NCBI GenBank assembly: GCA_002104895.1
Contig: MCFG01000094.1
Coordinates: 1 to 50,000 of the forward strand
Length of the DNA: 50,000 nt
Source of the DNA: Anaeromyces robustus
Lineage: Eukaryota > Neocallimastigomycota > Neocallimastigomycetes > Neocallimastigales > Neocallimastigaceae
Direction of reading: 5' to 3'
A program made the translations under genes and the position numbers. Shown in pieces: positions 10,691 to 26,550 of this stretch. The number at the start of each line of letters is the position of its first letter. Position 1 is the first letter of the stretch. Below the pieces are notes generated by a model. The model did no database searches. It was not told where the DNA came from and saw only the letters and a list, made by a program, of their open reading frames with translations.

Positions 10691-13600
10691 ATATTGATTT
10701 TTTTTATATTATATATATTATTAAAAAAATTGATAAATGCATTTTTAGCATTAAAAAATTAATATTTTAATATTTAATATTTAATATTTAATATTTAATT
10801 ATTTAATATTTAATATTTAATTATTTAATATTTAATATATTTTATTTTAAATTTTACATATCAAATTAAATTAAAAATTTTTTATAAAATATATAAAATA
10901 AACTTTTTTTTTTAATATAAAATGGGTAAAAAAAAAATAAATAAACAAACAAGCAAACAATTAAAATAAAATAAAATAAAATAAAACATAAAGGAAGGAT
11001 AGAGATTTAATACAATACATAATATTACCAGATAATAAATAATATGATAATAAATTAAAAAAAAAAAAAAAACTAACTGAATTTATTTGGTTATTTAATT
11101 TTTATTTAATGTTTAAAAATGTTTCAATAGTAAGTTTAAAAATTATAAAATAAAATTAAATAAAAAATATGTCAAACAAATGAATTACTCTAATAATATT
11201 GAAAAATGAAGTGTTATTATTATTATTGTTTATTTTATATGTGTTTTCTATATTTATATGTATTTTTTATCATATTTTTATTATTTTTTATATTTTTTAT
11301 ACTTAACTAATAATAATCATGTGATATTTCATAAGAATATATGTTTGATAATTTTATTTGTCAATTCAAAAAAATTTCTTGGAAGAAATTTTTAGTTGTA
11401 TAAAACCTTTTGTACTTTTATAAATAAAAATGATCAACATATAATACAATGTATACAAATATTCACATACGTTTATTTTTTTAGATGTTGTTGTTGTTGT
11501 TTAATTTAATTTTTTTTTTTAAAATAATCAATTTTCTAAAATTGATTATTATTTATATGATTTTTTATGGAAGGAAACTATACCAAGTAATTTGGTTAGA
11601 ATATAAATCTATATATCTTTTAAAGGAAACCTTAAAAAAAAATTATAAACGTAAACATATATAATATATTCAATATAAATATTTTTAATAAAATCGGCTT
11701 TGCAACGGCAGAAAATTTAGGTAACACAATTTATATTAATAATGCTATTTTTAGAATTGAATTGATATACAATAAATATATTTAATAATATATATAAATT
11801 TTAAATATAAATTGTTACACAATATATTGGAATAATATTATTAAAAAAAATATATCATATCTTTCTTAAATATTAATTTATTTATTATATTTGGGAATAT
11901 ACCAATTATAGTTAATTATTAAAAAATTTAATAATAAAAAAAAATTTAATATTATTTATCATATTTTGTATATAATTTTTTTTTTAAAAAATAAATAAAT
12001 AAATAAAAAACAAAATTTTCTATTTATAATAAAGATGATGTTTTATATATTATATGTATATATAATAATATATAATTGTAAAACAAATGTTTAATACAAG
12101 AAAAAAAATATTTTTTTTTCTATGTAGGCTTTTAAAATTATTATAATAATTAATTATTAAGTATTTATCTTTTAAGTAGTAATTATAATATTGAAAAAGA
12201 TTAAGGTATTAATTTAAAAGAAGTAATAAAGATACTATTGAAAAGCATTAATATATTCCTATAAAAAATGAATGATAATAATTTATTAATAATAAAAATA
12301 TTAATTCATAATATTTAATTTAAATGATAATATAGTTAATTAATTAATTATATAAGCATATTAATTAATATATTGGATTAATATTTTAAATATATTTAAT
12401 TAATAGATAACAAAATAATATTTTTTCATTTTACCAAAAAAAAAGAAAAGAAAAATAATTAAATGCTTTTATGAAACACTATTAATTTAAATGATCAGAA
12501 ATAATAAATTTTAGTTTATTAATGTATAAATTGTTTATCTCTGTTCCAGATTATTTTTATGATAATTATTACTTTATGACCATGTTAAATGTTAAAAAAA
12601 AATAATAACTTTTGAAAGTAATTTTTTATTTTATAATTATTAGGTTAATAATATGGTTCTGATGATTTTTTTTTTTTTTTACATTTTATATTAATACAGA
12701 AATAAAATAATGAAAAAAGGAGGGATTAAAAAGATAAACATTTTTAGTATCCCATGAATTAATCTATATTTTTTTTCTTTTTCTTTTTTCTTTTTTTAGA
12801 GTTAATACAATAAATACATTATATTTATTACAATATAATTTATATATGGAATTAATTATTTGTACTTAGTCAAATTGAGTAATTATTAAATAAACATTTA
12901 ATATTAAATATTAAAAAAATAAAAAAAAAGATATTAAATAAATAATTATATAAATATTAAATAATAAATAATCAATAATAAATATTAAATAAAATATTAA
13001 ATATTAAATATTAAGTAATATGAATATAATACATAATATATAAATGTATTAATATAGGTATATGAATATTTTTTTAAAGCAATTTATTTTATTTTATTTT
13101 TATTTTATTTTTTATTTTATTTTATTAATAAAATAATTTATTGTAACAGTTTTTAATAATATTTTAATAATATAAAGAAAATAAAGTAATATTTATAAAT
13201 ATGAAAAATTAACATATAAATTAAAATATATTAAATGTGTAATAAAAGATTATTTTATGTAAAACACATAAAGTAATATTTTTATAACACATTTTAATAT
13301 ATTCTAATATATATGTACCTAAATGTAATAAATAATTAATATATTTATTGTATTTATTATATTAAATAATTTGTACATAGAATTAATTGGATAAACATTA
13401 AATTAATACTTAATACTTAATAATATAATAATTAAAGTTAATAAAAGATTGTTGACTCATTAATTTTTTTTTTATTTTAAATAAGTGATACGTAAAATAA
13501 ATAAATAATAAATAAATAAATATAAAGTTAATTTATTAATAAATTAAATTTGATGTATCTTTCTTTTTTTTTTGTTTAAAAAAATTTTTTTTTATTATAA

Positions 13601-13731
13601 AAGATAAATTTTTTGCTTTTTTTTTTTTTTTAATTTTTTTTTTTTGAACATTTTCAATTTTTTTTTATATCATTTGAATTTGTATATATTTTTTGTTAAT
13701 GAAATATTTATTTTAATAATTTAGAAAGAAA

Positions 13732-16057
13732 ATGTTAACATTTCAATTAATATTAGTTTTATTTTTTGGTATTGTATTATAGTATTTTTTAAGTTAAAAT
13801 ATATTTATTCTTATAATAAAATTTTTTTAAATGGTTAATTAAAAATTATATTATTAATGAATTTTTTTTTTGATTATATTTATAATTTTTTTTTAAAGTT
13901 TGGCAAATTAATGCCAGTTCATTTTTAGAAAATACTAAAAGAGCAAAATTCTTTGAATTATCTGATAATGAAGTACCAGTTTTCAGAATTACTTTACCAG
14001 AAAATGATATTAAACAATTAAAACAAGAACTTCAAGTTCCAAGTTCATCTTTTGAAGATGTTGCTGAAGGTCTTCTTAATGTGGCCGCTGGTAATGGTAC
14101 TGATGAAGAAGAAAATAAAAATAAATATAAAGATGGTTCTTTAGTTATTGAACTTGCTGGGTAAGTGTTAAAAAATATTATTATTTATAATTTTACAATT
14201 ATAAAATATTTTAATGTATTAAATACTAATATATCAATATATAAATTATAAATATTAATAATAATATCTATTTTATTTTATAATATAAAAATATAATAAA
14301 TTTTTTAAAAAAAAATTAATAATTTGAATAATTATAATGAAATAAAAATTTATAATATATTGAAATATTGGGGTGAAATTAAAAAAAAAAAAAAAAAAAA
14401 CAAATAAAAAAAATAAACAAAATAATATTATTTAATATATTTTATTGTACATTAAATAAATTATCTCTATAATAATATCTTATCTTAAAAAAAAAAAAAT
14501 GATAGAGAAAAGAAAACTTTTGATAAGTTTACTTTCTCTGCTGGTGGTAGTTCAGCACGTACTTATGGTAGACAAGGTTTTAATATTAAAATTCGTGGTA
14601 ATGATGACTTTTATGGTCGTTCACAATTTAGACTTCGTTCTGATGCTCGTGATGCTACTTTCTTAAGATCAAAAATAGCATGTGATATGCATAATCGTTT
14701 AGGTCTTGTTTCTATATCAGCTAATTATGCTCAATTATATGTAAATGATGAATATTTTGGTTTTTATGTTTTAATGGATTCTCCAAAATTACCATGGATT
14801 AAAGAATTATTTGATGATAAAGATACTAAGAATTTATATAAATGTAAGGTAGGTGGTAATTTCTTAACTGAGGCATCTTGTGCTGAAAGATGTGAAAATG
14901 AAAATGAAGAAGTCACTGATCATTCTGAATGGGTTGAATTTTTAAAGGCATTAGATAATGCTAAATCAGCTAAAGATATTGAAGATATTTTTGAAGTTGA
15001 TCAATTCTTATATGAAGCTGCCTATGAATTTTTAACTGGTGCTTGGGATCATTTACTTCATTCTGGTCATAATTATAGTATGTATAAACAAAAGAATGGT
15101 AAATGGGTAGTTATTTATTACGATTTTGATGGTGATATGGGACAAGATATTATTGGTGTTGAATTTGGTCAAGTTCAACCAAATCCAAATAAAAATTATC
15201 CAACTTATACCTTTAAGGAATGGATGATGGTTCCAATACATCTTCTTGATATTTTAATTTTCAATGATCCAACTCGTTTTAAAAATATTCTTAAGAAATT
15301 TGTTACTGAAGTATTTAATCCAGCTACGCTTTATCCACATATTGATGAAATTAAAGAATTCATTAAACCATATATTGTTAAAATTAGAACTCCTGATGAA
15401 AATGGTAAATTACCAGGTGTTCTTAATGAATTAAATCCAGTTGATTATAGTCTTCAAGAATGGGATGCTAATAGTGAATTCACTACCATTTTCAATCATA
15501 AAGTTAATGGTTCAGCTTATGGTCTTAAATATTGGATTCTTGCTAAATATAGAAATGTTTGTTCAACTTACCAATGGGATTGTGATCCAATTTATATGGA
15601 TGAAAATTATGACTATCCAATTGATAAAGATGTTGAAGGTGAAATTAATATTCATGCTTGGGATGGAATTGATTTTAGTGGTCTCTTTGGTCCACCAACT
15701 GAAGGTTCTCAACTTGCTGTCGGTGATCCAACAAAATCTGAAGATAGTACTAAACCAACAACTAATACTTCATCTAAATTAAATTGTATAGGTGAAGTTG
15801 CTGGTTATCCATGTTGTTCAGAAGGTGTTAATAAAGTTTATGAACATGATATTAATGGAGAATGGGGTTATGATTTCAGTAAGAAACAATGGTGTAGTCT
15901 TACACCATCAAAAGAAAGTGTTGATGATGCCACTTGTTGGTCAAAAGATTATGGATACCCATGTTGTAAGAGTTGTTTTGTTTTTGAAGAAACTGAAGAA
16001 GGTAAATGGGGTTATGAAGATAATCATTGGTGTGGTATTCAATCATTCTGTAATTAA
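13732..16057 (+). CDS. Secreted CotH-like protein with two C-terminal fungal dockerins (3 exons)
   Basis: Exons 13732-13768, 13899-14160 and 14506-16057 join in frame to 616 aa. The GT donors are at 13769 and 14161 (GTAAGT); the AG acceptors are at 13897-98 and 14504-05. The first exon gives a signal peptide (MLTFQLILVLFFGVWQINA). The CotH kinase-like domain runs from about 25 to 490. It shows GRQGFNIKIRG, YAQLYVNDEYFGFYVLMDS and YYDFDGDMGQD (Asp306/308/310, the metal-binding acidic cluster). Two CBM10-type dockerins follow: CIGEVAGYPCC...WGYDFSKKQWC (about 527-563) and CWSKDYGYPCC...WGYEDNHWC (about 577-612). Fungal dockerins plug proteins into the gut-fungal cellulosome, where CotH-dockerin proteins are common and of uncertain role. 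Bacterial CotH is a spore-coat protein kinase; kinase activity here is inference. The 104-base gap before the first dockerin is a Thr/Ser/Lys-rich linker. Confidence 0.9.
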
Positions 16058-16849
16058 TTTTAATAAAACCAAGATTATTATTCCAAAATAAAAAAAAAAA
16101 AAAAGATAATAATAAAAAAATTAATGAATAATAAAAGTAAAAAAAAATAATTTTTAAAAAATAATAATAATAAACAAGATAAATATTATTATCATATTAT
16201 TTAATATTATATATATATTTATATAATTCATAATTTGAAACTATCTTATTAAAATAATAATAATCTTTTTTTTTTTTTTGTAAATAAAATTTATTATTTA
16301 TTATTTATTATTTTAATAATAATTAATAATGAAATAATAATTTTCATTTTTTTAAGAAAATACAATAATGATTTTAAAGTATTTTAATAATATTAATAAT
16401 TAAAGGGTATACCATTAATAAATATACGTTTAAACAGATGATTTTATTTTTAATATTTTTAAAAATCATAATATTAAATGAACATTAATAAAAAAAAATT
16501 AATAAAAAAATGTAAATAGAATTATAAAAAAAATGTTTTTAATTAATTAATTAATTATTTATTATTAATAATTATTTATTTATATACTATAATTTATTAT
16601 AAATAAATAATAGTTGTTTTTTATTTTATTATTATATATATTGGAAAAAAAAAATTTTTTTTTTTTCTTGTACATTTATTTACCTGTATATTTTTTTTTA
16701 ATTAAATTTATTAAAAATAAGATTTTAATACTAATTATGCCATGTTATAAAAATTAAACAAAATAAATAAAAAAAATTTTTTTTTGAAAAAAATTTGTTG
16801 CGGTCAACGCCATGATTAATGATGGTCATATAAATCATAAAATAAAAAG

Positions 16850-16980
16850 TATCACATACACATAACACATACACATACACATACACATACACATACTTAT
16901 AAATTTATAATATATAATATATAATAAATATATGTGTAATATGTAATATGTATGTATATGTATGTGTATATGAGTGTGTG
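16850..16980. repeat. ACACAT microsatellite facing a TATGTG-type microsatellite
   Basis: CACATACACATA repeats at about 16852-16898 are followed, about 35 bases on, by ATGTGTAATATGTA / TATGTATGTGTATATG repeats at about 16931-16980. The two arrays are loosely reverse-complementary and could fold on each other. Confidence 0.75.
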
Positions 16981-17465
16981 TTACTAATTTCAATTTACAA
17001 AAAAAAAAAAAAGAAATGAAATCCCTATTTTTATTTCATTTACTATTATTAATATATATATATATTCTAAGATTATTCTATATATATATATATATATATA
17101 TTTTAGAAATCTATTTTTTTTTTTTTTAATTTTAAATAAAATATTATTATCAATTATATATAGTAAAATAATAAATAATAAATAAAAATTTTTTTCAAAA
17201 ATAGTTAATAACGTTTTTTATTAATAATTATTATATTTAGCTTCTATCCTTTTAGTTAATATATGTAATAAATTTTATTTTTTTTTCTGAACCTTTATTA
17301 TATTTATCATATATATATACATAAATTATTTTAAATAAAGATTAATCTTAGCTTAGTTTATTCTTTTTTTTTTTTAATTATTTTTATTCATTTATTGATT
17401 TAGTATACATACATTAATGTTATATAATATCAGATAAAAACTTTTGCATTTTTAGTTGGTAATAC

Positions 17466-17520
17466 ATCAAATATTATATAAATATTAAATATATAATTTA
17501 ATATTTATATAATATTTGAT
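17466..17520. repeat. Perfect 25-bp inverted repeat, 5-base spacer
   Basis: Arms at 17466-17490 and 17496-17520 are exact reverse complements. The left arm begins ATCAAATATTATATAAATAT and the spacer is ATATA. In a random A/T sequence, 25 of 25 paired bases is unexpected. No flanking duplication was identified. Confidence 0.9.
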
Positions 17521-17635
17521 TTTTTTGATTTTTTTTTTATTTTTTTTTTATTTTTATTTTTAAAGTTTATATGTCTATATAATATTTTATATATTCGATT
17601 GATGTATGAACTTTAAATTATATAATATAATAAAT

Positions 17636-17930
17636 CGTCAGCCAATTTTTATCTTGATTGTTAAGATGTATTTTTAGCATATGTAAGGCTTCTGTTTCTT
17701 CAACACCACTTCTACCTCCAAAGTACAGCGATTTTCTTCGTAACAGGTTTTATTAGTATATTGAGTAGAAATAAAGTCCTAACTAATAATAATGGAGGGG
17801 TGCGATTCACTATTCTTGGTAACGTAACCACTAAGGGCAACAATGCCAAAATGGTAAAGGCATGAAATATTTAATTCTTATACATTCATGTGAATATCAC
17901 ATGATAAGTCCATAAAATAAATAAATAAAT
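17636..17930 (+). mobile_element. tRNA-derived SINE, family B
   Basis: The head GTCAGCCAATTTTTATCTTG matches the start of family A (GTCGGTCCAGTTTTTATCCT) and stays alignable through the tRNA-like part. The B box is degraded (TCTGTTTCTTCAAC instead of GGTTCGACCCC). The body is unrelated to family A. The 3' part includes AAGGCATGAA, the hairpin TCATGTGA-ATA-TCACATGA (17886-17904) and an AAAT tail. The same 3' part recurs at 26905-26994, which shows that it is a repeat family. Family A copy A2 has inserted into its AAAT tail. The 5' edge is set by the homology; no clear target duplication was found for this copy. Confidence 0.75.
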
Positions 17931-17945
17931 AAATAAAATTTAAAA
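17931..17945. repeat. Probable target-site duplication of SINE copy A2 (left)
   Basis: AAATAAAATTTAAAA, identical to 18467-18481. The A/T-only composition makes the exact limits uncertain because it merges with the family B tail. Confidence 0.7.
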
Positions 17946-18466
17946 AGTCGGTCCAGTTTTTATCCTGGTTGTTAAGGCGTTGTCTTAGCATACATAAGGT
18001 CTCTGGTTCGACCCCGCAACCCTGATGTTTCCTCAACGTGGGTTTTTCATTAGTACTTGTTCGCTTGCCAGGTGTTAGTATGTTCTTCCTTAATTATACC
18101 ACATTTCTTAATTTAATAATTTATTGTACTGCCTGACGCTTATAGTCTTTAATATTGTTTCTTTGAGAAATACCAACCTTTAACCAATCTGTATTGTAGA
18201 ATAACCAAGTGGATTAGAATCACGTGACTTCTGGGCTGGGCTTCACCAGCCTCGTTAGAGGTATGTCGGGCGCCAATAACAATATGTGGCTCGCGGATAT
18301 AAATTCAGCAATTATTGTACAAGATTGGGAGAGCCGAAGCTGACTTCAGTATGGCAGTCCATGAGGGACACATTACCACCTAATTATTAGGGAGTGGGCT
18401 TACTGCTTCACATTAGGGAAGATCAAAGAAGCATACCCCGGATATAGAAAAAAAAAAAAAAAAAAA
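17946..18466 (+). mobile_element. tRNA-derived SINE, family A, full-length copy A2
   Basis: It aligns end to end with the reverse complement of 3440-3955, with scattered substitutions and a few small indels. An A-box-like TGGTTGTTAAGG lies at 17966-17977, the B box GGTTCGACCCC at 18005-18015, and the poly-A tail at about 18448-18466. It is nested in the tail of the family B SINE, so family A was active after that family B copy inserted. It shares GGAGTGGGCTTACTGCTTCA and ATGAGGGACACA... blocks with A1, the best-conserved parts of the body. Confidence 0.9.
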
Positions 18467-18481
18467 AAATAAAATTTAAAA
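18467..18481. repeat. Probable target-site duplication of SINE copy A2 (right)
   Basis: AAATAAAATTTAAAA, matching 17931-17945 just past the poly-A tail. Confidence 0.7.
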
Positions 18482-18605
18482 TTTAATTTAAATAATTATT
18501 TTACAATAAGAAAAAAATATAATAAATACGATTATGTTAAGTAATTTATTATGTAGGGATAATCCATAACAAATATTATTTTTGTTAATAAATGGTTTTA
18601 TTCAT

Positions 18606-18690
18606 TTTAAAATAAAATAAAATAAAATAAAATAAAATAAAATAAAATAAAATAAAATAAAATAAAATAAAATAAAATAAAATAAAATAA
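18606..18690. repeat. AAAAT pentanucleotide microsatellite
   Basis: About 17 uninterrupted AAAAT units lie roughly 70-150 bases upstream of the ankyrin gene start. Confidence 0.95.
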
Positions 18691-18757
18691 ATTTGTAAAT
18701 ATTATAATTTAAAATTATGCTTTAATTATTTTATTTTATTTTATATATAAAAGTAAA

Positions 18758-21700
18758 ATGATTTTATCGAATGTTGTATTATATGAAAATATTGTTAAAA
18801 ATAAAGATGATATTAAGAAAGTAAAAACATTTTGTGAAGAATTTAACCTTGAAGTGTCAAAAAAAAAAGGAAAAAAATTTTCAGATTATTTAGAAGAAGA
18901 ATATTTTATAGATTTAATTAATGAAAATGTATCTTATGATATATTAGAATATTTAATTGATTTAATTGGTGAAGATATTAAGAATTATTTAATGCCTTTA
19001 TTTCGTTGTGTAGAATGTAAGCATTTTAAATTAGCAAATTTATTAATAGAAAAAAATGTAGATATAAATGAAAAAATAGATATTGAGATAATTCAGTATA
19101 TTCATGGTGAAGAAAGTTATTCGGAAGAGGAAATATTATTTAAAGAAAAAGATTTTGATGATTATTTAAAGGACAAGGAGTACAATGATATATATTATCA
19201 TGGTCTAATAAATATAATTGAATTTTTGATAAGAATTAAATCACTTGATAAAGAAAAATTAACTTTTATATTAGAGAAAGGAAGTATAAAACTTATAACT
19301 AGTACTGTTCTTATTACATTTATTTATGACAAGAAATTCAAATTTTTAGATTTGATTTTAAATTACAGAAATAATTTAACTAATGATATTATTTTAAATC
19401 AATTTCTAATTAATGGCTATAAAAATAAAAATAAATTATCAAGTAAACAAATAAATGAAGTTATATATAAATATGGTATTGAAGAAATTACTAATATTAT
19501 ATCAAAAAAGGGTAACTATATTACTAAATATAAAAAAAATAGTAAAAATGAATATCCTATTGTGGCTGCCATTAAAACTGAAAATTTAGACATTTTTAAA
19601 TTATTTTTAGATTATGCTCGAAGATATAAAATTATGACAAGATTATGTACTAATAAAGTAATTACAAATTGTATAGAAAAAGGACAAAAAAATATGTTAA
19701 CATTATTAATAAAATATGCTGAGGAAAATGGAATTAATATTGGTAATTGTATTTCTAATCAACATTCATTAATAACGGCCATTCATCATAATAATTTTAA
19801 AATTTTTAGATTATTAATGAGTTATGTTGAGGAACATAATAAATTAACTGGAACTTTTTTATTATTATCTGCTTTTGAAAAAAGTAGTATTAGAATTGTT
19901 AAATTATTAATTCATTATGCAAAAAATGGAATAATTAATTTTTATATGAATGAAAATGATTCTAAAGGAGATTTTCCATTATTAATGGCAGCCAAAAACA
20001 AGAAAAATAGTCAATTTTTCCAATTAGTCATAGAATATGCCAATGAGCATGGTGAATTATTAAAAATTAATAAATGTGACAATAAAAGATATTTCCCATT
20101 AAGAGCAGCGGTTGAAAATAATAATGAGACTATAGTAAAAATTATTATAGATTATGCTAATGAACATAATATTCTTTTAGATCTTAATAAAAAGTATAAT
20201 GATGAAGTTAACTTTGCAAGTTATTTAATATATAAAGCTATTGAAAATAATAATACTAATATTTTTAGATTATTGTTAGAATATGTACATGATCATGGTA
20301 TTTTATTAAATATTAATTTTAATATAAAAAAGGGGAAAGACAAATCTTTATTACAATTAGCTTCTTATAATAATAATGAACTTATCGTATTATTATTAAT
20401 AATATATGCCAAAGAATATGGAATTTTATTAGATGTTAATTTAAGTGAAATGTATTTTAAATATCCATTATTAACAGCTATTTCAAATAATAGTGTCAAT
20501 ATAGTTAAATTATTAATGGAATATTCTGAAGAAAAAGGTATTTTATTAGATGTAAATTCAAGGAAGGAACATATTGATTCTCCACTATCTTATGCTGTTA
20601 AGAATAATAATGAAACTATTGTAAGACTATTAATACAATATGCTCAGAAAAATAATATCTATTTAAATTTACAAAGACCTAATTGGGAAAGATCATTAAA
20701 AACAGCAAAAATCAAGAAAAATGAAACTCTTATTGAATTATTAAATAAATATGATATTGAACATAAATTAGACAAAAGTCAAAGACAATTATTAAAAAGG
20801 AAACTAAAGAAAAGAATTAAGAATAATAAAAAGAATAATAATAACAACAACAATAATAACAGTAACAATAACAACAACAACTATAATAATAATAATCATA
20901 TAGATTATAATAGTAATAGTATTATTAATAATATTATTATGGAATATATTACTAATAAAAATGCTAATAATAAAAATTCCAAAAAAAATAGTATTAATAA
21001 TAAAAATAACAATAATAAGGCAAATAATATTAATAAAAATAATACTAATATTAATGATAATGATAATGTTATTACTATTGAAGACAAAAATAATATTAAT
21101 ACAAATAATAATGACATTTATGTTGATGATACAATTAATATTAATATTAATAATAATAATATCGATGATAATGTTAATAATATTAAAGACATAAATAATA
21201 TTAAAGCTAATAATATTGTCATTAATGTTGATGGCACAATTAATACAGATATTGATAATAATAATAATAATAATAATAATATTAATAATGCAATGAATAT
21301 TGATATTGATAATATTATTAATAATAAATATAATATTAATAATATTAATAATAGTGATATTAATATTAATATTGAAAATACTAATAGTATTAATGTTAAT
21401 GATAATGATATTAATAATTATTATAATAATTTTAACAATAATTACTATAATAATTACTGTAATGCTTACAATGAAAATAATTATAATTATAGCAATGATT
21501 ATAATAATTATAGAAACGATTATGATAATGATTATAATTATAGTAATGATTATAATAATTATAAAAATGATTATGGTAATAGCTATGATTATAATAAGAA
21601 AATGGATTATAAATATAATGATAATAATATGAATTATAATATTAATAATGATAACAACAATTATAATATTAATAATGATAATAACAATTATAATCAATAA
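18758..21700 (+). CDS. Ankyrin-repeat protein with long Asn-rich tail, 980 aa
   Basis: Single exon. Residues about 265-665 hold some ten ankyrin-like repeats with a long unit of about 34-48 residues. The recurring pattern is P-L-x-x-A-(I/V)-x-x-N-N-x-x-I-(V/F)-(K/R)-L-L-(I/M)-x-Y-A-x-E-x-x-I-L-L-D-(V/L)-N. Examples are PLLTAISNNSVNIVKLLMEY and PLSYAVKNNNETIVRLLIQY. The first 265 residues look like degenerate repeats of the same kind. A very basic stretch (KSQRQLLKRKLKKRIKNNKK, about 670-690) precedes about 290 residues dominated by Asn with Ile, Asp and Tyr, which resemble prion-like or intrinsically disordered tails. There is no signal peptide or membrane segment, so it is probably intracellular. 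Ankyrin repeats bind other proteins; the partner is unknown. The tail codons are mostly AAT, and trinucleotide slippage likely made it. Confidence 0.9.
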   Translation: MILSNVVLYENIVKNKDDIKKVKTFCEEFNLEVSKKKGKKFSDYLEEEYFIDLINENVSYDILEYLIDLIGEDIKNYLMPLFRCVECKHFKLANLLIEKNVDINEKIDIEIIQYIHGEESYSEEEILFKEKDFDDYLKDKEYNDIYYHGLINIIEFLIRIKSLDKEKLTFILEKGSIKLITSTVLITFIYDKKFKFLDLILNYRNNLTNDIILNQFLINGYKNKNKLSSKQINEVIYKYGIEEITNIISKKGNYITKYKKNSKNEYPIVAAIKTENLDIFKLFLDYARRYKIMTRLCTNKVITNCIEKGQKNMLTLLIKYAEENGINIGNCISNQHSLITAIHHNNFKIFRLLMSYVEEHNKLTGTFLLLSAFEKSSIRIVKLLIHYAKNGIINFYMNENDSKGDFPLLMAAKNKKNSQFFQLVIEYANEHGELLKINKCDNKRYFPLRAAVENNNETIVKIIIDYANEHNILLDLNKKYNDEVNFASYLIYKAIENNNTNIFRLLLEYVHDHGILLNINFNIKKGKDKSLLQLASYNNNELIVLLLIIYAKEYGILLDVNLSEMYFKYPLLTAISNNSVNIVKLLMEYSEEKGILLDVNSRKEHIDSPLSYAVKNNNETIVRLLIQYAQKNNIYLNLQRPNWERSLKTAKIKKNETLIELLNKYDIEHKLDKSQRQLLKRKLKKRIKNNKKNNNNNNNNNSNNNNNNYNNNNHIDYNSNSIINNIIMEYITNKNANNKNSKKNSINNKNNNNKANNINKNNTNINDNDNVITIEDKNNINTNNNDIYVDDTINININNNNIDDNVNNIKDINNIKANNIVINVDGTINTDIDNNNNNNNNINNAMNIDIDNIINNKYNINNINNSDININIENTNSINVNDNDINNYYNNFNNNYYNNYCNAYNENNYNYSNDYNNYRNDYDNDYNYSNDYNNYKNDYGNSYDYNKKMDYKYNDNNMNYNINNDNNNYNINNDNNNYNQ

Positions 21701-22273
21701 TAATTATTAATAATCAATGAATAAATCATAGAAGAAGAAAAAAAGTATTATATGTTTAAAATATTTTTAATTAATTACTATCTATTTGTATATATAATTT
21801 CATAATTAATTACTATCTATTTGTATATATAATTTCATAATTAATACTATCTATTAAGAAAAAAAAAATAATTGTACTTAATTTAGTTGAATTTTAATAT
21901 ATATTTTATTAAATATATATTAAAATTTCACTAAATAATTTATAAATATATAAAATAAAGAATATCATATAAAATATGTATTAATATATAAAGATGAAAA
22001 TTTTTAATAATAATAATAATAAATAAATATATATATATATATGAATTTAGGTGTATTAATTTTTTTTTTTTTTTTTCATTTTTTATTATTATTATTTTTT
22101 TTTTTTTTAGATATATTTTTACAATTTCTTAATTATTTCTAAAAAAAATAATAATATTTCAATTTAAAATTAATTATATATTAGTTAATAATAGAAATAA
22201 TTTTTAATGTTTATATATTACATAATATATAAAGAATTATATTTTTAATAAATGAAAAAAAAAAAAAAATATA
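21701..22273. other. AT-rich gap between convergent genes
   Basis: The 3' flanks of the ankyrin gene (+) and the BTB-membrane gene (-). It contains the 35-bp repeat at 21769-21855 and a perfect 15-bp inverted repeat, AATTTTAATATATAT (21890-21904) with ATATATATTAAAATT (21913-21927). No gene is seen. Confidence 0.7.
21769..21855. repeat. 35-bp tandem repeat, about 2.5 copies
   Basis: AATTAATTACTATCTATTTG starts at 21769 and 21804, and a shortened third copy (AATTAATACTATCTATT) starts at 21839. The first two are identical. It lies just after the ankyrin gene stop. Confidence 0.93.

Positions 22274-26550
<4,277 letters not shown>

Larger units (their letters stand above)
8016..13731. other. AT-rich intergenic DNA between serpin and CotH-like genes
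   Basis: 5.7 kb of A/T DNA. Recognisable content is the inverted repeat at 9353-9393, an AAAT microsatellite at 9840-9975, the dead gene at 10097-10690 and its internal duplication. At 13222-13308 there is an imperfect inverted repeat around TATATTAAATGTGT / ACACATTTTAATATA. No intact gene is seen. Confidence 0.6.
16058..17635. other. AT-rich intergenic DNA
   Basis: A/T DNA with a CA/TG microsatellite pair (about 16850-16980), a TA-repeat zone (17050-17101) and a perfect 25-bp inverted repeat (17466-17520). A short TTGCGGTCAACGCCATGATT piece at about 16798 is less A/T-rich but unrecognised. No gene is seen. Confidence 0.6.

Noticed and set aside
11368-11387. AAATTTCTTGGAAGAAATTT as a heat-shock element
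   Set aside because: The palindrome is real, but TTC/GAA spacing does not fit the nGAAnnTTC rule and no gene start is near.
15053-16091. Three open frames overlapping the CotH-like gene
   Set aside because: Shadows of the coding strand with biased composition; the CotH frame has clear domains.
17946-18030. Possible functional tRNA gene
   Set aside because: A and B boxes are present, but no 7-bp acceptor stem can be closed and the sequence continues into a repeated 500-bp body with poly-A; it is a SINE head.
20804-21697. 297-codon minus-strand open frame rich in Ile and Val
   Set aside because: It is the antisense of the AAT-rich Asn tail of the ankyrin gene; ATT repeats read as Ile. No independent coding signal.
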